DNA of 64,000 nt from Polytrichum commune (GCA_950295325.1 OX485806.1:30382001-30446000); one strand, 5' to 3'; shown: positions 37,601-49,687, counted from the stretch's first letter. The notes: a model not told the origin generated them from the sequence alone. Numbers and translations: made by a program.

Positions 37601-40600
37601 TATGGGCCCATATTTATTTTGTTTATTCCTTCAAGTTTTGATAAGTTAATTAAACATGCATATTGTAGCATATTGGCATATTCTCTGGAACCACTTGTGA
37701 CAGCTTTAGAAGCAATCATTGTAAAACTGTTTTTAGTATTTTATATATAAATATATCATGTAGAAGGCATTAATAAAAAACTTTCCTTGATCCCCAATAT
37801 TGTATTTATTATATTTATGTGCAATTGTTATAATTTGGACTAGATATCACCCATCCTAATGTAAAATTGGAATTAAAAATTAATGAATATTCTTTTTATA
37901 GATGCTACAAAATTGTATCAAGATGACAAGAATTTCTAAATCCAAAAAATGGATTAGTAATGTATCATAATAACAAAAAATAACATGAATACGTCCATGT
38001 TAATTGAACTGTGAATGACATTGCAATGACAATTATTAATTGATGTCAATTATCAGATGGAAGATATAAAAATGCAATAGGCCCTGAGGTTGGTATCTTT
38101 GGTGTTTCCATTTTATGATGATTACATGACCTTTAGATTTTGATATCCTTAGGGATCTTGTTTATGATGTCATGCAAATCCTTGTTTTGTATATATTCAA
38201 GAAGTATGTATAATATATGATTGTAAAATATGTTGAACAATATGGGAGTGTTAAGGACATTGATCTTGCAATATAAGTTGCCAAAAAGCTTAAACCTTAA
38301 GGGTTTGGGACATATTGGTCCAAAACTTATTTTATTTAAGAAAAGTATAAGGCAAAAGAATTTCAAATATAAATTTTGTGGTACTTGCCGGATATTCTTA
38401 ATTATCTAAATATTGAAGCATATTTTATTTTGAAAGCAACAAGGATTCTCTTAACAAAAATTGGACGTCTATCCTAAAACCATATTAGAAAATATGGATG
38501 GACATTCAAAGGAATACAAAATGCAAAACGATTTCTAGCTGCATGACATTTTAGATTTGAAGAGAAGTTTAGTCCCAAATTTTCACCACTCAAACATGTA
38601 ACATATATTGTATAATTATGTATTATATAAATCTAAGTCATTGATTACTTCATAGCACAAGGAGGTCACTCCTTTAATTGATGCATACACGTGCGTTCGG
38701 GACCTATTTATTAAGGGGTTGTTTACCTTGCACAAAGGATTATAAGGTATGGTATTTTTCAAAATAAAAGTAAATGCTTGTATTTTAATACACCCTATCA
38801 GTCATTATATATTTTTGGTAGAATCATTTAAAAATATCCTATTTTATTTATATTGCATTTTTTTAATATTCCGAGTAACCATTTCTTTTGAATTTACCCC
38901 AATTTCTTTTTTTTCAGAGCCCAACTGTTGTCCATTTTTTTCTTAAACCACATTTTATTTTGTACACCCCATTTTTTTTCATGAAGGACATTTCGCTTTT
39001 TACAACCATGAATTGTGAAGTTCAACCACAATGCTAAACTCATATGAACTAAATCAAAATAATAATCCTAAGGCAAAGGCATGTAACTGAAGCATTGTCT
39101 TAGACTATGAAATAAAGTCAAATAAAACGCCGAAATGTTTTTCTCCTAGCACGTGGGTAGAGACCATTAACTTCATATTGGTACCGTTGGTTCAGCAACG
39201 TTCAAGCAAGCCAGCGTGCAAAGTCATCCACCTAAGCATTTTCAAAAGAAATTTTTCTTTTTTCGTCTACTAGCACAGACCCTACCCTAAACCCACTACC
39301 CCTAGTAATTGTTTTCACGCTATTTTACATGTGCTGACTAGATAAGAGAGGCCATTATATGTGATGGTATTTAACATGTAAACATGTATTACTATTCTTA
39401 AATTCCCTATATCATATGTATGTTTTTTTGCAAAATTTACCTACAATGACTATGTTAGATCTTTTTTTTTTATTGCACGTTGTTTCAATGATTTTCGCCT
39501 ATGACCTCCCCGTACTTCATGGTTTTTGTATAGTTGTATTTAAAAATTTTTTTTTTTCTAAGTGCTAATAGTAATGAAAAAATATATTGAACAGTATGAA
39601 AAATAATTTGGTTTTGATTTAAGTTATATTATTCTAAAAAATTAATTGTTGACAAATAAGAAAACAAAACTTAACATTGTAAATGTTATTTGTACAGGGA
39701 GTGAAGATATCTTGGATGATGTGGTAAGGCATGGTTGTCATGATATATTTTGGTGCTATTCATTTCAAAAGGAAGATGTCAAATTTTGTAAACATTCAAT
39801 TCAATCCTATCAATAGTGAGGTGACGTATAGTGAATACTTTTCATGATATTGGTTCATAAAAATGTACAAGACTATGTAATTAAATCGTGGTGGCTTATT
39901 TTATGATAGCATGACACTTATAAGAACTAACTAATAATGCAAAACTTACTTAACTGATGAATTTTTTCACACTTTGTAACAAGTGGCAAAAGTCTTGTGT
40001 CATAATTATATGTTTTGAAAATGTTGTTTGAGTCATTTGGAAGCTAACATATACAATGCTACCATGTGCTTGCAAGGATCTTATTCACAAGAAGGGCATT
40101 GCTGTTGGTCGAAAAAAATGTAGATATTACAATGCCAAATAGTACAAGCTTGTCTTTGCAAAGGTATTTTAGAAATGTTATGGCTTTTACAATGATTTAT
40201 ATCATTTTGAAGTACTTCAATCCAAGTTTTCTTTTTTGCTTATTGTTGCGTGTGCATATCTATTAAATAAGGGATTGTATAGTCATCAAATTAGATGTGG
40301 CAATTGGGAATCATGCATGAACATGGAAAACAAAAATCATCTAATTCTTCATCTATGAGTTTCAAGATATGAAGCAAATATTTTTCAAGGAGATTATTAT
40401 GCCACCGACATTAGCCTATCTTTTGTGCACTTATATTTAGAGCATGATTTAATAGACATTCGTGTTACTTAGGAGGATGCACAAAGATGGTTCGGTATTG
40501 TCATTAGAATGGTCATCCTAACCATGTAGAAATTCACAGCAATGCCTATTTGTAGGCAAAATACAACCTTGTATATAATTTATGAGTTGGATGATGTGGA

Positions 40601-41925
40601 ACTATGAGAACACTTGATCTCAAATTCTAAGCCAAGTTGCATATCTTCTTATCTTCGTAAAGAAGATGTAATGTTGGTAAAAGCCATAGAATGGACAAGA
40701 CAAAAAAAAACATTTACAATTGTTGTTGTTAGAGTGTGACAGTTTAAGGATATATTCTTTATGTCCAAGGAGATATTTCAAAGAAAATGGAGATATTTCA
40801 CAGTTTTTTTTGTTGGAGATGTTGAGTTGGAAATGGTACAAGTGGTTGGTTGATTAGATGAAGATCTTCTTCAAAAGTTCAAGGGTTCAAATAGTAAGTG
40901 CACAAAGTCGTGACATTATTTGGTGAAATTTTTTACCCAGTTCAAGGTGATTCAAACTCTTTGTAGTGAATCTTGTGAGTGGATAAGCCAAGAGATGGAA
41001 GGTATTTGATGCACTATGAATTTATAGGTTATACTTAAATTACATTTATAATTCATATGTCATTTTTCTTTAAACTTCATTGCAATGCCAGAAATAACTT
41101 TAAAATACTTGTTGAATGAAGATCCAAGGATGAATAATGTTAATGTGTGGAGATAATAAAAGACATGTGAGTTTCATTATGATTTTCATGCATCCATTAA
41201 AGCTATGAGTTTGTAACACATTGTTGGGATTGTGCAACCAGGATGTTTGTGAAATTTGGGATTTTAATTCAAAACGCAAAGTTGGGCAGGTTCCCAGTTG
41301 TGCAATCAACTTCCATGAAATCTATAATCAATATAGAATAAAAAAGTCTATTCTGGATTTTATTCTAAAAGACAAGATTACACAAGGTTTTATACATAGG
41401 TAGAAAATATTGTTTTGCCTCCTAAGACTATTATGAGTAGCACCTTGTAAAATCCTTAAGAGAGCTTGTATATTATGCAGGTGGAAAAAAAACTATGTTT
41501 CCTATAACTCAAACTTTATCTAATGTTAGTGTAGATTATACAAATTTTAGGATTTTAAATAATAATAATAATTCATTCAATTATAAATAAGTAAATAAAT
41601 TCTTAATTCAAAAAAACGATTTTTCCTACAATTCAATGTTTACATGATGGCAGTGGAGTGGAAGTTTGTAGAAATTTCGCTCTTGATATGCACATGAACC
41701 CTTCCAGATGTGTAAATAGTATATTGTCTACCACATACATGAATTTCTGTGACTACAATGACATGGTAAAATGTTTGAGTTTACAATGTGTCCCATGAGA
41801 GAATTTCTACAGGCCCCTTGTGTTGACTCTTTGAGTTAAAACTCCACATGGTAACCTGAGTCAACAGAAATTTCGTAGCCTATGTAATACACAAATTTCT
41901 TGACCAGAGAAAATATTTTCCAAGA
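34650..41925. other. 7.3-kb AT-rich stretch splitting the inverted cassette
   Basis: In copy A the region between R and L is about 0.9 kb; here R and L are separated by this block. It is strongly AT-rich with many T and A runs and short frames only. A Tourist-like left end (TTAAGGGGTTGTTTACC) is at about 38711. No transposase, gag or pol motif was seen, and no terminal repeats were found at its edges. Confidence 0.5.
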
Positions 41926-42010
41926 GCTGGACTCCGGCGCCGTTGATCTCTAAATAACTAACTGGGTGACTGCAGGGTCCACCTGATGAGCCCTGCAATG
42001 ATTCCTCGCC

Positions 42011-42018
42011 TATATAAC
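42011..42018 (+). promoter_or_regulatory. TATA box of the diverged L copy
   Basis: TATATAAC in the context CTCGCCTATATAACGA, at the same place relative to the conserved CATCCAACACCGAGAACC stretch as in the two other copies. Confidence 0.65.
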
Positions 42019-43682
42019 GAATCCTGCAATTCGTTCTGTTGCATCCAACACCGAGAACCTGATCAGAGGCGGACTACGATATCATTCTCCAATTGAAGTT
42101 CACTGAGACTGTACACATAATTTCTGTTGCAACAAGAAGTTAAGTGACGTTGAGAAAGATCTACACTCTGTGCCGGGCTGCAGGTGTATATTAAACTTGC
42201 ATCACAGTTCATGAATGTGGTTCTTGACGTTGATTGACATGATTCCATTAATCGATCCCAGTGTGTATTGCTTTGACTCGATCTAGCGTCACAATTGGTC
42301 ATGACGATAAAATCTGCTGGGATTCCTGCAGGTATCTGGTAAGGAACTGCCCTGCTTGAGATCAAGGCCAACCAACCGCAAAGCTCCAAAACTTGTGCTG
42401 CGGCGCCGATTTTTTACGAGTCTTAGGAAGGACGACGTTGAAACTGCAGCAACCTGAGATGGATAATTGGGTATACTTGAAAATTTCTTTTAATTTTTGG
42501 AGATAGGTCAAGCTAGCTGTCCATATTGTACGGCTGAACATACCCTGGATCACATTTCGGACAATGAATAAGCGTGACGTCAATACTGTTATGATCTCCA
42601 AATTATTCTGCACGCAAATGGTTGGTTCTATATATGATCATTAGATATTAGACTATATATAGAGTCATACTTATGTTAATTTGTTCGCAGAACGACCCAC
42701 AAGAGGGAATGGAACACGACATACCTGATCATGAATACCAAAGTACCAACGTGAGCATCTCGGATCCATTGACAAGTTATAACTTGTATTCTGCACTTTT
42801 CATCTGTATCGAAACTTCCACCTACACCTAATGAACATTGCATGAATAATGAATACCTGAGATAAAGGTGATTGACTAGTAGTACTGCAACGAAAACGTA
42901 GTATTGATGACCTTCCATGGGCCTTTCCCGGTACAAAATTGGGAGCTAAAATGTTCTAGCAGTCTCGTATTTCTAGAGGTCCGAGAATGCAGTGGCACAA
43001 ACCACTTAATCACAGACGTCTACCAAGTCACTGACATCATGGACCAGCTATGGAGAGGATTCTTGCAAGGGAAATCATTTTCTTCTCTCATACCATTGTC
43101 GCAATCGTATGACAACTCATGGTCGGGTGGTTTGTGCGGCCACTACGTCATTCTCCTCTAGAATTTCAGGGTTATAAAAAATGTGCATCAACAATTTTTA
43201 TGTATGTGTTCACCACCCCTTTCAATTGTACTGTAGAGATGATGCCACTAATTACAGGCCCCCTGTTAATTATATGTATGCATCCAGGCAACCATCTCTA
43301 TCTGTGCTCCTGCCATCTACGGAGACGCAAGCAAGAGGGAGCAACTCAGGGATAAATTGAACGACGAAAATTATAGTAAGCCCACAATGTCTCCCAAATT
43401 TGTATTTCTCATAAACTTCACTGCTCACGACTGTTTTACCCATTGTTAGTGAGCAATAACGGATCGAAAGCTTGGAAGGGAATTTTCTGAATGAGATGCA
43501 TGATTGTGACCCTGTGCATTATAATGCATGCAGGTATCCATGTCGTGGAGGATGATGAAGATGAATATAACGTGATCCTTGTCCATTACTACCCAGATGA
43601 GGACGGGGAGATTGATGAGGACGATGTGCTGGAAATAGTGAAGAAGCACTTTGATCGCAATGCCTCTCTTAACAACAATTAG
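42011..43682 (+). CDS. Cassette gene L, diverged copy, best preserved
   Basis: TATATAAC lies at 42011-42018. Four consecutive exons join in phase: 42691-42785 (NDPQEGMEHDIPDH), 42993-43146 (GTNHLITDVYQVTDIMDQLW, ending GGLCGHY), 43288-43375 (ATISICAPAIYGD) and 43534-43682 (HVVEDDEDEYNVILVHYYPD, stop TAG). Leftover bases match at each junction; the donor at 43147 (GTCATT) is weak. 5' exons between 42040 and 42400 are uncertain. The product is acidic at its C-terminus, has no signal peptide in the part seen, and belongs to no family I recognise. About 43683-44000 matches the 3' flank of copy A in reverse. Substitutions relative to copy A while the phase is preserved suggest a real gene. Confidence 0.55.
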
Positions 43683-44479
43683 ACCAGAAGCATGCCTGTC
43701 TCAGAATGATGAATGATCCACAGCCAATTAGCTCCAGCGCTCCTTATATTCTGCAGATTGATTTATTCGCTACATCCTTATGGCCTACCTTCATAAATTG
43801 GAGCAAGCTACACTGAAAACTCCTGCATCAGTCCCTGGCCAGACACCAACCTTCGCATCTAGAAACCATTACAACAACATAAAATTGTCACATGCATCCC
43901 AGCTCACATGAAGCTCAATAAACTTGCGCTGACAGGAATCTAGTGACGTTGAACTTTGAAGCTTGTAGTCTTGAATGTGAAAGATTCTTTTTCAACTCAG
44001 TCAATTCTGGTCTTTTTTATATTCTTGGATTTATCATTGTCCACTGAGTCACATGCATACTCTGTTCCAAAACTCCATGACTTTCAGTTCATTTTACTTT
44101 CAACTATTTAACTTCAAATAGTGACCATTAAGTATTATTTAGGAACAGGGAAAGCCCTGGAAAGTGCCATAAGCAGGGGAGACCAACATGCTTAAACTTT
44201 CGAAAGATGAATTTTTTTAATTTAAAAATAAATAAATAAAAAATAAAAATCTTGTTACCTTCGAGCTGGAAGACGTTGGTGATCACACACGTGGCAACTT
44301 CATGAATCACAATTCAGATTCCAGCCAGGGAGGTAAGGTCAATTGTGGTCACAGCTGTGACTTGGTGGCCATTAACAGGCCAGGAGTTGACACTTCCTAT
44401 TGAAATGTGCATCATTCTCAATATATCATGAAAAGATGTGCAATATAAAGCTCTAATATGTTGGGTTCCATATAATAAG

Positions 44480-44600
44480 TTGCACTAATGCGTTTTGATT
44501 GCGTTAATGTCACAAATATGGCATTTTCTTTCAATGGAAACTTAAAATGTCACAAAGATGACAAACAAATATGACATTAAATCCACTAGATTGTTGTAGT
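44480..44600. repeat. Dispersed repeat also present at 26235-26345 (inverted)
   Basis: Contains ATGTCACAAA, GACAAACAAATATGACATTAA and ATCCACT. Its reverse complement matches 26235-26345, inside L copy A. Here it lies 3' of L, so the placement differs and it is probably a small mobile repeat. Confidence 0.6.
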
Positions 44601-44642
44601 GTTTTGTTCAACTTCTGGTCCGATACATGTGATCTTTGAAAG

Positions 44643-44872
44643 TTTTGGATTAGTTTGTTGTTAGTTAGTTAGTTAGTTTTAGTTGAGGATTAGTATGTTG
44701 AGAGAAGATAATAGTAGATGTTTCTAGAAGCTACTAGAACATTGACAGTCACTACCAAGTGTGAGTTGCAGACAATATATTGGAGTTAGTAAGATTGTAT
44801 TATGCTTTTGTGAAATATATGTCATGTAAATTGTTGTAGAAGTGAGATGCTTGTGAGTTTCTTTAGTCTACA
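44643..44872 (+). repeat. 5' LTR of the copia element
   Basis: 230 bp, starting TTTTGGATTAGTTTG (canonical TG probably mutated) and ending CTACA. It contains four GTTA units near the start. Confidence 0.85.
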
Positions 44873-44875
44873 AAA

Positions 44876-44886
44876 GGTTATGGGCC
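44876..44886 (+). other. Primer binding site: internal initiator tRNA-Met
   Basis: GGTTATGGGCC, four bases after the LTR end, is exactly complementary to the anticodon-loop region of plant initiator tRNA-Met (GGCCCATAACC), not to a tRNA 3' end. Known: Drosophila copia and yeast Ty5 prime this way with a cleaved half tRNA. Confidence 0.8.
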
Positions 44887-44931
44887 GTTCCTGCGTGGAT
44901 TTCCGTTGCAGATGAGTTGCAGATGAGTTGT

Positions 44932-45180
44932 TTATGAGTTGCAGATTAGTTGAACACGTTCCTCCGAGACAAGTCCTCTCGCCGAACAAGTCGCCGAACA
45001 AGAACTGTTGCTACCTGCAAGCGCTAAGGTCTTTCTTGCAGGAAAAGAGAGATAAAGCCCACTTAGTACTGGAACATCTGGTCGTGAAGGGTAACTGAAG
45101 TATACATTCCATAACTCAATGTTTTCTTGCACATCAGCTATTACAATATTCCCTTCAGAATCGCCATTGCTTGGAGTGCA
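44932..45180 (-). pseudogene. Captured ABCB (P-glycoprotein type) transporter fragment
   Basis: The minus strand reads IELWNVYFSYPSRPDVPVLSG then LALAGSNSS. This is the start of an ABCB nucleotide-binding domain up to the Walker A position, which is degenerate (no GKS/T). It is preceded by DSEGNIVIADVQEN, as in the linker before that domain. It lies between the primer site and gag, antisense to the element. Inferred: a host gene piece taken up by the retrotransposon. Only about 80 codons, nonfunctional. Confidence 0.85.
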
Positions 45181-45546
45181 GCTATCTCATTAACTCCTTC
45201 CAAGATGATCACAACTTTCTCTCTACCTACTCTCATTTCTTTTGTCTGAGACTCTGTTGCTGTGCTTCAGCAGCAATGTTGCTCATCATCATTAAACTAA
45301 TTCCAATCTTCGCCTCATTTAGTGTCAGCTGCAATATCTACAGCACACCTATTCCAACTATCTGATCGATCCCTTCCAAGTCGATCACCGCACCCGGCCT
45401 GTCATCATGGGGACATCATTAGGGTATTACTAGGGTCAATCGATCTTTCGAGGTTTTTCACAACAGATTGTAGCAATCTCGAGCTTCTTGGCACGGATGG
45501 GAAGTTTGTGTAGTTGTAGTTCTTGATTTCTTGTTTTTTTTTCAAA

Positions 45547-45900
45547 ATGTCACTTGATAAGGAACTTAGTGGTATTGCTAGGTTCAATGGAGATGAGTTT
45601 CACATCTGGAAGTGGCAGATGAAGTCATTATTACAATACAAGAAGATTAACACCATTGTTGATGGTACTGAGACACTCGAAAACGCTGCAGACAAGGAAG
45701 ACTGGCAAGCTCGGGAATACTCTGCGTTCACTCTTCTCTGCAATTCTGTTGAGCGTCATGTTCTGACTCCACTTCTTCAGTGTACCATGTCTCATCAGAT
45801 TTGGACTACCCTTTTGTCCATCTACGAGCACAAATCTAGTGCCGATTTTTATGAACTTCAGAGGCGTTTCTTTAACTGCAAGATCCAACCCTGTTCTTCT
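45547..45900 (+). pseudogene. copia gag, truncated
   Basis: It starts at ATG 45547 (MSLDKELSGIARFNGDEFHIW). The phrase FHIWKWQMKSLL and later IWTTLLSIYE are typical of UBN2-type copia gag. It breaks off after LQRRFFNCK; the CCHC zinc knuckle is missing. Confidence 0.85.
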
Positions 45901-48900
45901 CAAAAACGTACTCTACGTTCCTAGTCTCCAATGCAATCTCTTTTCTACTACTCTCATGGCTACAAAACATTCCATCCACTTCATTGGGACACAGACGCAC
46001 TGTCACTTTGTTAAGAACAATGAAATCCTCTTCACATGTTGTCTTATTCAAGACATGTACATTCTTGATTTCACTGTGCTTCTATCACATGTGCATGGAT
46101 TCTACACTGCTGCATATGGAAACATTCCATTCAAAGAGGAGTATCAAACCATTTAACTGTGGCATCATCGCCTTGGTCATCTACATTTTGACATGATCAA
46201 GAAAATGGTTCACAGTGGTGCAATTATAGGTCTTCATCTCACAACTCAAGAGCCAACCGAATTGTGTGCTGCTTGTCAATTTGGGAAGATGAAGCGTCAA
46301 TCATTTCCGGTGAATCATTTTCGCACTCATGCTCCGTTTCCGGGTGATCTAGTGCATGGGGATATTTGTGGACCTATGAGTCAACCTTCCAAAGGCAGCT
46401 CAGTATATTTTGTGCTTTATCAGGATGATTCCACATGATACAGGTTCGTATTCTGTATTATATGAAAATCAAAGGCTCTTACATGCTTCCAACAGGTTTT
46501 CAAGACAATTTTACGGGACACAGGTCGCACGATTTCTACACTCCGTACTGATCGTGGTGGCGAATTTAGTAGTACTGTTTTTTTTGCTTATCTCTCTGAG
46601 AATAATATTCGCAGGGAACTCACTACCAGCTATACACCTGAACAGAATGCAGTTGTTGAATGAGCAAATCGGACAATCATGGAAGGCGTGCGGAGTTCAT
46701 TGTATCACTAGCAATTGCCAATGTCTTTTTGGGTTGAAGTAGTTGTGTATATTGTGTACACACTTAATCACACTTGTTCTAGGGTTCATGGTGATCTTAC
46801 ACCATTCAAACTCTACACTGGTATTAAACCCTCTTTATCACATCTTCGTCCATTCGGGTGTCCAGTGTTTGTTTACATCCCTGCTCAACTACGCAAGAAA
46901 TTAGATGCAAAAAGTCGTAGAGGCATTTTTGTTGGATACTCTGATGAGAGTAAGGGCTACTAGAGATTTAGTGTTTGACGAACGAGCTATTCAACAGATT
47001 CCCAAGTCTACAGGGGTTCCTCCTCTCAGTCCCTCTTCCACATCTCAGGTTCTCATTCCAGACATACCTCCGCCTTCTAATCCTCCAGATTTTCCTCATC
47101 CTCCTACATCCTCTGATTCACAATCTTCTAGTTCTACTGAACATTTAGAGAGACATCTTGTTGTGGATATTCCACTTCATCCTATGCCAGTTCCAACAGA
47201 TGGATCTCCTACAAATAACTCCATTCCGGGTTCTATTTCTACAATTCATTCTTCCGAAGCCTCTTCACCGTCTGATCCATCCGTTCCAGAAATTTCTACA
47301 AGTCAACATGCCTCACTTGGTGTCAGGCCAATCAATCCTCCCAATCGTTATAGCGACTGGCATTATAGCTTTACTGCTATGGCAGGCACTTTGCCCCCAG
47401 TACCGAAAACATATGACGAAGCCATCAATTCTGTTCATGCTAAGGAATGGAAGGCGGCTATGGATGCAAAGTTTGATGCTCTTATTGCAAATGATACATG
47501 GGAACTGCGACCCCTACCTCCAGGGCGCCAACCAATCAAATGTAAATGGGTTTATGCATATAAGACTAAGCCTGATGGCAGCTTAGACCGTTTCAAGGCT
47601 AGACTTGTAGCCAAAGGCTATAGTCAAACTCCGGGTACAGATTTTCAAGAAACGCTTTCACCTACAGTGAAATATGAAAGCATCTGTTTGGCATTAGCTG
47701 TTGCAGCAACTACTGATATGGAGCTACGTCAATTTGATATTACCACAACATTTCTTAATGCTTTACTTCACACTGAGCTTTACATGCATCAAGTACCTGG
47801 ATATGTTGATCTTTTACGAAAGCATTTGGTCTGTTACTTGAAGAAGGCTCTCTATGGGCTTAGACAAGCCAGTCGTGAATGGAACCATCGTATTGATGCT
47901 TTACTCAAAGCATTCAAGCTCACACAGTCTCCAGCTGATAACTGCGTATATTTTTCCGATCACGAAGGGCTTCGTTTACTCATTATGTTATTTGTAGACG
48001 ATGGATTGATGGTTTCCAATAGTCATGCTCAGATGGATTCGGTATTGGCATTCATGAAGGATGTTTTCATTACGAAGGTCACTATGGATCCAGAACTCTA
48101 TGTTGGTGTTCATATTGAAAGAGATCGCCCTCATCGAATTATTTACATCGACCAGCAGTTATATATCGATTCTCTGTTGCAGAAATTCAAATTTCAAGAC
48201 AGCCATGTTGTTTCTACTCTTGCTGAACCGGGTGCACATCTTCGTCCAATCACCAATGTTACTGATGAGACACTGGAACCTACTTTTCCTTATGCTCAGA
48301 TTATTGGTAGTTTACAATTCGCAGCACTCACCACTCGCCCAGATATTGCATATGCTGTCAATAATGCAGCACAATTTAAAAATCATCCTACTACTGCCAA
48401 TTGCAATGTTGTGAGACGCATTCTTAAATATCTTTGTGGTACTTCTGAGTATCGTCTTACATTAGGCGGAAATCATTCTTCCTTTCTCCTCACAGCTTAT
48501 GCCGACGCTGACTATGTTGCTGCTGTTGAGGATTGTAAGTCACGTTCAGGTTATGTCATTTACTTTGATGGCAACCCTATTTCATGGGCTTCAAAGAAGC
48601 AGCCATGTGTGGCAACTAGTACTACTCACAGCGAGTACATCGCATGTTATGCAGTTGCTACAGAGGTCATTTGGTTACGAAGACTTCTTGCAAGTATTGG
48701 AATTCCTCAAACCAAACCTACTACCATTTTCACTGATAGCCAGAGTGCCATGTGTCTCGCTGTAAATCCCGAATTTCATTCTCGAACAAAGCATGTCGAT
48801 GTCAAGTTCCACTTTCTTCATGAATAGGTGGTTCTTCGTTCAATTGAGATTCATTATCTTCCTACTCAACAACAAATTGCTGATATCTTGACAAAGGCCT

Positions 48901-48959
48901 TACCGCCGGATCAGTTTCAAGGTCTCCGAGACTTATTGACACTCACTACAACGAATTGA
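45901..48959 (+). pseudogene. copia pol (protease end, integrase, RT, RNase H), broken
   Basis: Begins in the protease tail (LKNVLYVPSLQCNLFS); the catalytic DTG is deleted. GAG-pre-integrase (LWHHRLGHLHFD), integrase zinc finger (CAACQFGKMK) and core (GDLVHGDICGP, TDRGGEFSS) follow across frameshifts and stops between 46156 and 46963. From 46905 to 48827 one long frame holds reverse transcriptase (CKWVYAYKTKPDG, RLVAKGYSQ, ALYGLRQASREW, FVDDGLMV in the YVDD position) and RNase H (YADADYVA, TDSQSAMCLAVNP). An in-frame TAG at 48825-48827 precedes the intact tail (QQIADILTKALP) to 48959. Not autonomous. Confidence 0.93.
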
Positions 48960-49013
48960 AGTGGGAGAAGTAGTCTATCAATACATTGTTAGTGACTTGT
49001 CAATGAGTGGGAG

Positions 49014-49247
49014 TTTTGGATTAGTTTGTTGTTAGTTAGTTAGTTAGTTTTAGTTGAGGATTAGTGTGTTGAGAGCAGATAATAGTAGATGTTTCTAGAA
49101 GCTACTAGGACATTGACAGTCACTACCAAGTGTGAGTTGCAGACAATATATTGGAGTTAGTAAGATTGTATTCTGCTTTTGTGAAATATATGTTTGTCAT
49201 GTAAATTGTTGTAGAAGTGCTATGCTTGTGAATTTCTTTAGTTTACA
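49014..49247 (+). repeat. 3' LTR of the copia element
   Basis: 234 bp, preceded by the purine-rich GAGTGGGAG (polypurine tract). It matches the 5' LTR apart from a 4-base insertion (TTTG) and about eight substitutions. Confidence 0.9.
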
Positions 49248-49250
49248 AAA

Positions 49251-49298
49251 TGAACTAAAACTAACTAACTAACTAACTAACAACAATCTACTCCAAAA
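49251..49298 (-). repeat. Inverted fragment of the LTR start
   Basis: The reverse complement of this stretch reads like the first 48 bases of the LTR (TTTTGGA, TTGTTGTTAGTTAG, TTTTAGTT). It lies 3 bases after the 3' LTR and ends exactly where the segmental duplication begins. Confidence 0.85.
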
Positions 49299-49687
49299 GT
49301 CCCTCCATGAGACTTGTAGAAAATCAGCGCCGCGGTGTAAGTTTGGAGTGTCACGATATTGGCATGCGTTGATCCGAGGCAGGGTTGTGCAAGGATCTGT
49401 ATCCCGATCTTCAAATACCTGCAGGAAGCCTATAGAATCATCGTCATGGCAAGTTGTGAAGCTCGATCCAGTCAAAGCAACGGACATTGGGGATACACTG
49501 AGTTCTACAAAACAACGTTGACATTAACAATCACATTCATGAGCAGTGGTTGACGCAATACAAACTTAGTCTGCAGCCTCTAAGAACAATGATCAGCGTA
49601 CTTGAATCGATTAATGATGTCGTAGTCGCCTCTGACCAGTTTCTCGGTGTTGGATGCAACAGAAAGAGTTGCAAGGTCCGTTATATA
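49299..49687 (-). pseudogene. 5' part of cassette gene L, young copy (truncated)
   Basis: Near-identical to 26802-27190 of copy A, including the MSVALTGSSFTT exon and the TATA box at 49687-49680. The remaining 3' exons are absent; the sequence stops at the copia junction. A promoter with a stub of a gene. Confidence 0.7.

Larger units (their letters stand above)
44643..49247 (+). mobile_element. Decayed Ty1/copia LTR retrotransposon carrying an ABCB fragment
   Basis: Two LTRs (44643-44872, 49014-49247) bracket a primer site, an antisense ABC-transporter fragment, a gag start, and protease-end, integrase, reverse transcriptase and RNase H remnants in copia order. The LTRs differ by roughly eight substitutions and one 4-base indel by eye, so the insertion is not recent. 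No convincing 5-bp target duplication was found. An inverted LTR-start fragment follows the 3' LTR. Confidence 0.95.

Noticed and set aside
47158-48765. Alternate-frame ORFs inside the copia pol region
   Set aside because: Shadows of the reverse transcriptase and RNase H frame.
44638-49252. 5-bp target duplication for the copia element
   Set aside because: Left flank GAAAG and right flank AAATG do not match; the right side is rearranged.
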